Positions 8,340 through 14,504 of a stretch of 64,000 nt of DNA are shown here, one piece after another (within the stretch, counting starts at the first letter, position 1; every line of letters begins with the position of its first letter). This DNA is from Acerihabitans sp035013185 (GTDB taxonomy: Bacteria > Pseudomonadota > Gammaproteobacteria > Enterobacterales > Enterobacteriaceae), in the NCBI RefSeq assembly GCF_035013185.1, contig NZ_JAYGJO010000007.1, positions 62,001-126,000 on the forward strand, in the 5' to 3' direction. The notes below the pieces were generated by a model. The model was not told where the DNA came from, made no database searches, and saw nothing but the letters and a program-made list of their open reading frames with translations. The position numbers and the translations under genes are program-made.

Positions 8340-9575
8340 CTAGGATAACAGCAAATGATTAAATGGCTCGATGGTGACCCACTCTCCGGCAGCCACCGGC
8401 CCTTGTTCAGCGTCCAGCACAATAAAACAGTTGGCCTGGCTAAACGAGCTAAATACATGAGAACCCTGCGGGCCGGTACTGCGTACTTCCAGCCCACCCT
8501 CGGGGATACCATAAAATATGCCGCGCTGAAAATCCATCCGTCCCGGGGTCTTTTTAAGTGGTGCCAACAGGCGGGCGCGTAAGCGGGGGGCTAAATGCCA
8601 ATCCACCCGTCCACTTAGCCGGACGATCAACGGTTGTACCAACTGGTAAAAGGTGACCGCCGCTGACACCGGGTTGCCCGGTAGTCCACAAAACCAGGCA
8701 TGTTCAAGCTGGCCAAAAGCAAAGGGCTTGCCGGGTTTAATCGCCAACTGCCAAAAGTTGATGCTTCCCAGTTCCTCCAGTATGGCCTTGGTATAATCGG
8801 CTTCGCCAACCGATACCCCGCCGCTGGTAATCACCAGATCTGCCCGTTGATCGGCGTCGTGAAATGCGGCTCGCAGTGCCTGGGCGTCATCGGCGATAAT
8901 GCCAAGATCGATGACCTCGCAGCCCAACTGTTGCAACATCAGTCGCACAGTAAACCGATTGGTATCATGGATTTGCCCGGCAGCTAACGGTGCACCGATC
9001 GGTTGGAGCTCGTCGCCAGTAGAAAAGAGTGCCACCTTCAGGCGGCGTATCACCTGGATTTTATCGATGCCCAAGGAGGCCAGCAGTGGCAGTTCGGCCA
9101 CGCCTAATGCCCGCCCAGCCGGCATAACCTCTGCGCCCTGGCGAATGTCGTCGCCAATGTGCCGGATATTTTGCCCGGGTTTTACCGCAGCGGTAAAACA
9201 CACACCGTCCGCTACCGGGTTCGCCTGTTCCTGCATAATCACTGCATCGGTTCCTGCAGGAATGGGGGCGCCGGTCATGATGCGCAGCACTGAGCCATCT
9301 GGCCAGTCGCCGCTGAACGGCACGCCGGCAAAGGCTTTACCCGCCACCTGCAAGGGGGCGGAACCGCCAAGATCGGCCAGACGTACTGCATATCCGTCCA
9401 TGGCCGAATTATCAAACGGCGGCACATTTACCGGTGAGACCACGGGCCGCGCGGTAACCCGGCCGGCGGCATCGGTTAACGCGAGGGTTTCAATTTCATC
9501 AAGAGGGTCTACTACGCCGAGCATGCGTTCCAGCGCCTGGTCTAGCGTAAGTAAGGGGGTAGAAAACGCTGCCAT
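8340..9575 (-). CDS. moeA: MoeA, molybdopterin molybdenumtransferase
   Basis: Inserts molybdate into adenylylated molybdopterin to form the molybdenum cofactor. The chosen ATG has an excellent AGGAG site and gives 411 residues, the expected length; the frame remains open for 19 codons upstream. Conserved segments include NVPPFDNSAMDGYAV near the N terminus, the MPT-binding TSGGVSVGEADYTK loop in the middle, and FCGLPGNPVSA in the third domain. First gene of moeAB. In E. coli the divergent neighbour is iaaA-gsiABCD; here an accessory island separates moeA from gsiA. Confidence 0.95.
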   Translation of the reverse strand: MAAFSTPLLTLDQALERMLGVVDPLDEIETLALTDAAGRVTARPVVSPVNVPPFDNSAMDGYAVRLADLGGSAPLQVAGKAFAGVPFSGDWPDGSVLRIMTGAPIPAGTDAVIMQEQANPVADGVCFTAAVKPGQNIRHIGDDIRQGAEVMPAGRALGVAELPLLASLGIDKIQVIRRLKVALFSTGDELQPIGAPLAAGQIHDTNRFTVRLMLQQLGCEVIDLGIIADDAQALRAAFHDADQRADLVITSGGVSVGEADYTKAILEELGSINFWQLAIKPGKPFAFGQLEHAWFCGLPGNPVSAAVTFYQLVQPLIVRLSGRVDWHLAPRLRARLLAPLKKTPGRMDFQRGIFYGIPEGGLEVRSTGPQGSHVFSSFSQANCFIVLDAEQGPVAAGEWVTIEPFNHLLLS

Positions 9576-10085
9576 ATCAACTCCTGTCACATCGGCCGCG
9601 GGATCTGTGGCCTGATAACCCCATAGTATCATGGTTATTCCATCGGGGAATCTGCCCGGTTATTTTTCGATTTGCGGGAATCTTGGTTGGAGTATCTCCG
9701 CCATACCGAAGCGGTGCGGGACTATTGGGTGCAGCAAGCCAGCCAGGCTGGAAAAGGCAAATAGGCCAGCGTAGTCGATGCTTGGACGAACTACAAAAAC
9801 ACAATTCGGTAAAACGGGCATTCTGCCGAATTGCTTTGCGCACAGACTCACTCCGTATAAAGTGTGAGTAATTTATAATGAGGTTGAAAAATGTTCACCA
9901 CGTCCGCTCAAGAAGGTCGCTTTACAGCATTAGTTTTGATGGGGTTTGCATCCTTCATGGCCTTCCACATTGCTTCGGACTGGCAAAAAGATCCCCATCG
10001 CTTGCAGACGCCGGGACTTGTGCACCTGAAGTGGTCGACAAAAATTGGCCACTCAACCTGACTGTTCATCGAACAGCCGCTCCGA
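9576..10085. other. Left edge of the accessory island, possible 5' gene stub
   Basis: Sequence between moeA and the IS66 remnant. At 9891 an ATG with AGGTTG upstream opens a 57-codon frame starting MFTTSAQEGRFTALVLMGFA, which includes a plausible membrane segment. The frame loses protein-like character after about residue 42, close to GAAGTGGTCGA (10023-10033), a string seen again near 10740-10750. This looks like the 5' end of a gene cut by an insertion, but I do not recognise it. The rest shows no gene. Confidence 0.3.
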
Positions 10086-10424
10086 TTAGTTTGGTGTTAA
10101 ACCGCTGCTATACCAGTGAGGCCTGAGCTCGCTGCGGGTGTTATCAGCCGAGATGTCCGGCGTCGGCAACTCGGATATCACTTCAACGGGTAATAATACC
10201 GGTTTTGATGGCGGCGTCATTGTGGTTGGTAGGCGTTGGGATATGCGGCCTTCCTGTTGCCAAAGGCGTAACCATTTAAAGATAAGATTACTGCCAACGC
10301 TATTCTCACGGGCGATTTGGGACACATTAGCACCAGGCTGGGACGCCAATTCAACCATCTGTAGTTTAAAGTCGTCGGAATAGATGTTACGGGGACCGTT
10401 ACGCCAATTAGTGGGTTTTTCCAT
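10086..10424 (-). pseudogene. IS66-type TnpA remnant
   Basis: A 112-residue frame resembling the small TnpA protein of IS66-family elements. The N-terminal half carries a helix-turn-helix (SDDFKLQMVELASQPG...VSQIARENSVGSNLIFKWLRLW). The C-terminal end after about residue 85 does not look like TnpA, and no tnpB or tnpC follows, so the element has been cut down. A GTAAGCG end at 10503-10509 fits the start of an IS66 terminal repeat, placing the surviving left end about 85 bases before the start codon. Transposition is no longer possible from this copy. Confidence 0.7.
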
Positions 10425-10509
10425 AGATAGAACTCTTTCTAAATGAGACGGAGCTCTAACCTACCTACCTTGAGGAATAGATAACAGACGGCGCGGGCTG
10501 TACGCTTAC
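10425..10509 (-). mobile_element. Left end of an IS66-family element
   Basis: On the minus strand GTAAGCGTACAGCC begins at 10509 and leads into the tnpA start codon 85 bases later. GTAAGC is the usual terminal sequence of IS66-family insertion elements. Only one end was found; the distal part of the element is gone. No target duplication could be established. Confidence 0.5.
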
Positions 10510-10763
10510 GACTACCGCGCCTGTTCAGGTAACTAATTACTTGAGTCCAACCCTGAAAGACACGACGAATCGCCAGTGGCGGTAGCCATTGGTAACTGGA
10601 GGTTTGCGGGAAATCTACGGATAAATGCATATATTGATATATGCGATTATTTCTTGAAGGTTTTGGCCTATTGAGGCTAAACTGACTGTACATATTTGGT
10701 GACTGTTTCCCGCGAAGATTCAGTTACCGCGCCGATTGGAAGTGGTCGAAGACTTCTAATCGG

Positions 10764-10793
10764 ACGAGAAACCCGCCTAGGCGGGTTTCTCGT
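10764..10793. repeat. Perfect 30-base palindrome
   Basis: The sequence reads the same on both strands across 30 bases, centred on CCTAGG, with GAAACCCGCC arms. As RNA it forms an unusually tight hairpin. It lies about 205 bases beyond the stop codon of the immunity gene. It may act as a bidirectional transcription stop or be the scar of an excision event; no T run of more than three follows. Confidence 0.8.
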
Positions 10794-10829
10794 TACTGAG
10801 CAGGAGATTACGCTCAGATATAAAGGATC

Positions 10830-10858
10830 TCGAGAGGATCTTTTTAAGATCCTCTCGA
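10830..10858. terminator. Strong inverted repeat, possible terminator of the toxin operon
   Basis: A perfect 13-base stem (TCGAGAGGATCTT/AAGATCCTCTCGA) with a three-base loop, about 140 bases after the immunity gene stop on the minus strand. Stability suggests termination or mRNA 3'-end protection; there is no clear U tract. Confidence 0.5.
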
Positions 10859-10997
10859 TACGTGATTACCAGCGTAATTCCGAAGTAGGGAAAAATGAGA
10901 CTGACTTTACCATCTCGGCCATGTCATATCTGACTTGCATACTAAGTGGAATCATTAATAATTATAATACGGCCACCAAGTGTGGTTGACATAGCTA

Positions 10998-11465
10998 TTA
11001 CCAACGAAGTTCAGAGGTTGGTAGAAAAGTTACTTTTTTGACCATACCTTGCAAATCATAACTAACTTGCATTGCTATAGGCATATCGAATCCCACGGCG
11101 GTATAGCGCTCAGTCCATCCAAATGCAATTTTGGCTATTACTTGTGGCGGTTCTTCTTTATCGGGCTTGCCGAATGTTTCATGCATCCACTCACGAGACA
11201 TGCTAACTTTTAAGGGAGAAGGTAGCTCATTAGGGAAAACCCAATTCTTAATTTTATCATTCTGAATTCGGAGAGATAACTCACGAAAAACCCCATCTTT
11301 TCTATGGAACGCTAAAAATACCCCTTCCTTAGCCATATCCAACGTAAGTATAGGGGAACCAGATGCACCACGAGGTTCTGTTTTGTAAAAAATTAAGCCA
11401 GCATCAACAATATCCCTGTATTTTTTACCAAGACTGCGGATCAACGCATCTATATTTACTGTCAT
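10998..11465 (-). CDS. Probable immunity protein (DUF6392-like)
   Basis: A 155-residue cytoplasmic protein whose sequence (MTVNIDALIRSLGKKYRDIVDAGLI...TSELRW) I associate with the DUF6392 family found next to S-type-pyocin-domain toxins. The start codon overlaps the effector stop codon as ATGA, the tight coupling expected of a toxin-immunity pair. The gene is clearly AT-richer than the N-terminal part of the effector gene but similar to its C-terminal toxin part, so toxin tip and immunity look like one transferred module. Neutralising the adjacent toxin is inferred from position. No signal peptide, which fits a cytoplasmic nuclease target. Confidence 0.7.
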   Translation of the reverse strand: MTVNIDALIRSLGKKYRDIVDAGLIFYKTEPRGASGSPILTLDMAKEGVFLAFHRKDGVFRELSLRIQNDKIKNWVFPNELPSPLKVSMSREWMHETFGKPDKEEPPQVIAKIAFGWTERYTAVGFDMPIAMQVSYDLQGMVKKVTFLPTSELRW

Positions 11466-13162
11466 TTGTATAACCCTATATCAGAATTCAACTCGTGCAT
11501 TCTCGACCTTGCAGCCTCTATCTGAGCATCACTAGCACCATGCTCTTTTAATGCAGGTTTTATTGCGTCAACATTCCTATCAACAGCAGAACGAAGGTTT
11601 CCAGAATCCCGTTGAATCTGTGCTTCGCTATTACGCCCGCCATATGTTTCACTTATTTTATGATGGACCTCTTTCGGGATAACAATAGCTGCGACTTGGT
11701 CCGTCAAGACAGCAATCTGTTCAATATCCATCGTGGGGTATTTTTCCATATAATAACGCTCTACTGCCGCCCTTGAAGGAATATGGTCAGCCTCATATTT
11801 CCCCTGCCGTGACCGGCGCTTAAAGTCGCTGTACAGCTCAACCTCGAGGAACTCCACCGGCGGCTTGCTCAGGTAAATATAAATCGGCGGGATATTCGGC
11901 ATCGGCAGGATCAGAATATAATCCGCGAAACTCTTCTCTTCCGGCGCCGGGCTGGTTGTCGTCGTTATCCCGGTGCTCTCTGGCAGCGGGTCTACTATAA
12001 CCGAACTCGGCAGCACCGGCCGCGCCTGATTGCCCGTGTTTGACGGCACATTCACACCGCTGTGATCTGGCGTCCAGATTATCGTGATCGGATTGTCTTC
12101 TTCCGTGGTGAACGTGTACGCCTTCCGGCTGTTGTCCCACTCCATCCGCCGCAGCCGCACCATGTCTTTGCCCGGTGGCGTATGCCAGCCACGCGGTACA
12201 GGGTTACCCTGCGGGTTATTTTCCCAGGTGAAACGTACCCGGCTCGGCACCTCCCGCATCTGCTCCGCACGCATACGGTCGATAAAATCTTGTTCGCCGT
12301 CGTTGAGCCGCCCCGGCATCATTCCCACCAGAAGCGCAGCAATAGGTGCTCCGGGTCCGGCTGCCAGAACACGTCCCGCAGTCACCGCCCACGTCCCGGA
12401 CGTTGCAAACCGCCCAGCCACCTGCTCAAGCACGCCCGCGCCCGCCGTCGCCGCCTGAGCACGTACCGCGCTGGCCGCCGCCGCCGTGACCGCCTGATAC
12501 TTCACTTCCTCATGGTTGCCAAACCACCATTTGTACAGTGCACCACGCGGCTTCGGCGCGGTTTCCTCCGGCGTAGACGGTTTTTTCTTCGCCGTCTGCG
12601 CGTACTGAGGAACATCGTTCTCCGTGGCTGGGTTGACTGTCGGTGTCACACGAAAAAGACCCATTTCCGCAAAGTGGGTGTGCGGCTCCCGCGCATCACC
12701 GGCATCGTTGCAGCCGTCGCCCCGCAGGCACGATTTCGCAAACACCCGGTTACGATCCCGCTCTTCTGCCTGTTGCTGCGCCTGCGCTTCCCGTTCAGCC
12801 TGTCGCGCAATCATCAGCGCCGCCTGCTTTTCAGCCGCCTGTTGCTCCGGTGATTTTCCCGCACCCATCCACTGCCCCTTAGGGGCAATAATCCTGTTGC
12901 TTTCCTCAGGACAACCGCACCGCACGATGGAGCGATCCACCGCCGCCGCGACACCGTCCCAGATAGAATGCGATTCACCGTCAACAATTACCCCGGACTG
13001 GTTACACTTCGGACAGGTCGTCGTCCGGTCACCCACCCGGACAACGGCGCGACCGTGCTCGGTGTGGTTTGGCAGGGTGGATAAAATGGTCGCGCCCGTT
13101 GTCGTTTTGTCACCGTGCAGGGCAAGCCCGCGCCCGTAACAGTCTGTTCGATAACCGCCCAT
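11462..13162 (-). CDS. PAAR / S-type pyocin effector with predicted nuclease tip
   Basis: A 566-residue modular protein. Residues 1-90 form a PAAR domain (LHGDKTTTGATILS, VVRVGDRTTTCPKC, then SGVIVDG), the cone that caps the VgrG spike of type VI secretion. Residues 100-190 are Glu/Gln/Arg-rich and coiled. Residues 225-290 are Ala/Gly-rich and hydrophobic. Residues 300-440 match the S-type pyocin domain (VRFTWENNPQGNPVPRGWHTPPG). The tip, residues about 446-566, has YEADHIPSRAA and PKEVHHKISETYGGRN, an arrangement of Asp/His residues typical of HNH-like nucleases. Cargo activity is inferred. No other type VI genes are in the window, so delivery would depend on a machine encoded elsewhere. The effector follows the upstream small gene by two bases and overlaps the immunity gene. 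Confidence 0.85.
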   Translation of the reverse strand: MGGYRTDCYGRGLALHGDKTTTGATILSTLPNHTEHGRAVVRVGDRTTTCPKCNQSGVIVDGESHSIWDGVAAAVDRSIVRCGCPEESNRIIAPKGQWMGAGKSPEQQAAEKQAALMIARQAEREAQAQQQAEERDRNRVFAKSCLRGDGCNDAGDAREPHTHFAEMGLFRVTPTVNPATENDVPQYAQTAKKKPSTPEETAPKPRGALYKWWFGNHEEVKYQAVTAAAASAVRAQAATAGAGVLEQVAGRFATSGTWAVTAGRVLAAGPGAPIAALLVGMMPGRLNDGEQDFIDRMRAEQMREVPSRVRFTWENNPQGNPVPRGWHTPPGKDMVRLRRMEWDNSRKAYTFTTEEDNPITIIWTPDHSGVNVPSNTGNQARPVLPSSVIVDPLPESTGITTTTSPAPEEKSFADYILILPMPNIPPIYIYLSKPPVEFLEVELYSDFKRRSRQGKYEADHIPSRAAVERYYMEKYPTMDIEQIAVLTDQVAAIVIPKEVHHKISETYGGRNSEAQIQRDSGNLRSAVDRNVDAIKPALKEHGASDAQIEAARSRMHELNSDIGLYK

Positions 13163-13164
13163 TG

Positions 13165-13662
13165 TTATTTCTGACCGGAAATCAGAAAATCTTCCGCCAT
13201 CGGAACACCTTCCCGCCCGACAAGCATCCCCGATGACTGCGGCGTGCTGATGATGACATCGCCGTTATCAAGCCGGCTTCCAACCAGCGCAATCCCCCGG
13301 TCATCATAGGTATTCTGGCTCCCGGCGCTGCTGATAATCCGCGCCGTGCCCCCGTCCGGATAAGTCACCGTACAGCCTTCCGTCAGCACACTCGCCCACA
13401 GCCCGTTACTGAGCCTGTGTTTGTATCCCTGCTCCGGATCGGCGTTAAACTCATCGGCCACGCCGCCGCGCTCAGTCTGACTGCCCGCCACCGCCAGCCG
13501 GTAAATGGCCGTCACCGGATGCGCACGGCAGAAGGTTTCTTGCGCCTCAATCAGGTCGCGGGCTTCCGCCGTCATCTCAGTCAGTTGTTCCGCCGTAAAC
13601 GGCGAAATGTCCATGCCGGCTAAAATTTCCGGTGTCAGTTCATTGGTGTACTGCGTATCCAT
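13165..13662 (-). CDS. Unknown protein upstream of the PAAR effector
   Basis: A 165-residue protein with a good AAGGA site, ending two bases before the effector start, so it is almost certainly cotranscribed. Residues 1-60 are acidic and helical (LTPEILAGMDISPFTAEQLTEMTAEARDLI is split here by a 20-residue limit: LTPEILAGMDISPFTAEQL). The C-terminal part is Gly-rich and beta-like (GIALVGSRLDNGDVIISTPQ), with faint resemblance to PAAR repeats. It is not an EagR/DUF1795 adaptor as far as I can see. Position suggests a chaperone, adaptor or second spike-tip component for loading the effector. I do not recognise a named family. Confidence 0.65.
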   Translation of the reverse strand: MDTQYTNELTPEILAGMDISPFTAEQLTEMTAEARDLIEAQETFCRAHPVTAIYRLAVAGSQTERGGVADEFNADPEQGYKHRLSNGLWASVLTEGCTVTYPDGGTARIISSAGSQNTYDDRGIALVGSRLDNGDVIISTPQSSGMLVGREGVPMAEDFLISGQK

Positions 13663-13718
13663 ACTTATTCCTTGTACGTGTTAGGATTAAAATCCCCCCA
13701 TAATACGACGAAAGAGAC

Positions 13719-13850
13719 TTAACCTAAATTACTTATGTTATCAGAGGGTTGGTAATGGCGCTCATTCACCCGCTCAAGCTCTTTTTGCCTCTGCTGCTCT
13801 ACCTGCCCCAGCCGCTGACGCTCTGCCGGAAAGCGGTCATCATCGTTGAT
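13719..13850 (-). pseudogene. 3' stub of a gene upstream of the effector operon
   Basis: On the minus strand 43 codons end in TAA and read like a real C terminus rich in charged helix (FPAERQRLGQVEQQRQKELE and then RVNERHYQPSDN). Going upstream the frame becomes nonsense by 13862, where the IS3-type transposase fragment begins. The next gene of the effector operon starts 57 bases after its stop. In related loci this place is often held by a VgrG or another type VI component, so this may be a truncated vgrG, but 43 residues are too few to say. Confidence 0.5.
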
Positions 13851-13879
13851 AAAAAGCGGACATCAAAATGGCGAAAAAC

Positions 13880-14211
13880 GGCAAGATACACTGGCGTTGA
13901 CATTAAACGCAGCCTGGTGAAAGAAGCCTGGAACGCCAGCGGCGGTTCTGCTGGAGCCATAACTATCGCGTCTATCGTGACTAATACGCATAGAGTTAAG
14001 GTCGGCCGTTGGGTGGCGGGCAGACTGATGAAAGAGCTGGGCATCGGCAGTTGCCAGAGCCCCGCTTACAAATACCAGCGCGGCGGCAACGAACACGTTG
14101 AGATACCAAATCTTCTTGACCGCCAGTTCGCGGTTACAGCGCCGAACCAGGTCTGGTGTGGCGATGTGACCTATATCTGGACAGGCAAACGTTGGGCTTA
14201 TCTGGCGGTGG
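13880..14211 (+). pseudogene. IS3-family transposase (OrfB) fragment
   Basis: An open stretch of about 110 codons resembles the region before and at the start of the DDE domain of IS3-family OrfB transposases: the HTH-21 region (GRWVAGRLMKELGI), then NLLDRQFAVTAPNQVWCGDV with TYIWTGKRWAYLAVV. The first catalytic Asp (GDVTYI) is present; after AVV the frame departs from the family, so the second Asp and the Glu are missing, and the N terminus is also gone. It is a dead remnant. With the IS66 remnant on the other side it brackets the toxin island. Confidence 0.75.
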
Positions 14212-14441
14212 TTCACGTGAGGCTAATAATGCGCTGTGGACAATCGCCCTGTCCAGGCTGTCGTAGGCTGATGCAAACCATAGCTCACATTTGTGCTTTA
14301 CAGCGGGGTGCAGGGTTAATATATTCAAAAATGGTACGTTAATCATTAATCATTGTATGACACGGTTTGTTACCTAGTGGCCAGGGCGTTAATGGATCAC
14401 AGGACAGGCGTTCCCCCCTTATACACAGGACATGTTACCTA
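14212..14441. other. Island right edge, no gene seen
   Basis: Sequence between the transposase fragment and the iaaA-like vestige. It contains no convincing reading frame. Part of it is presumably the tail of the IS3 remnant and deletion-joint sequence, but I could not identify an inverted-repeat end. Confidence 0.3.
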
Positions 14442-14504
14442 ATGAGTAAACCAGGCATTGTCATACATGGCATCAACCTGCCCGCGATAGGGATTGAGGG
14501 TTAA
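14442..14504 (+). pseudogene. 20-codon vestige at the iaaA position, overlapping gsiA start
   Basis: A tiny frame, MSKPGIVIHGINLPAIGIEG, ends in TAA that overlaps the gsiA ATG (TAATG). In E. coli the isoaspartyl peptidase gene iaaA lies just upstream of gsiA and its product starts MGKAVIAIHGGAG, so the first ten codons look like the surviving iaaA start. The rest would be a deletion joint and possibly the gene's last codons. It may now work as a short leader that couples translation into gsiA. The identification rests on ten residues. Confidence 0.4.

Larger units (their letters stand above)
10510..10997. other. Spacer with three palindromes, no clear gene
   Basis: Between the IS66 end and the immunity gene. 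It holds an 18-base palindrome (10627-10644, GCATATAT-TG-ATATATGC), a perfect 30-base palindrome (10764-10793) and a 13-base-stem hairpin (10830-10858). A minus-strand frame of 61 codons (10693-10510) running into the IS end could be a truncated gene, but I see no homology. The last two hairpins lie downstream of the minus-strand toxin-immunity operon. Confidence 0.45.

Noticed and set aside
9576..9890. Several 60-90 codon frames on both strands before the toxin island
   Set aside because: They lack ribosome-binding sites, overlap one another and show no conserved domains.
12062..12853. Long plus-strand Arg-rich frame inside the PAAR gene
   Set aside because: It is the complement of GC-rich coding sequence on the minus strand; composition is that of an antisense shadow.
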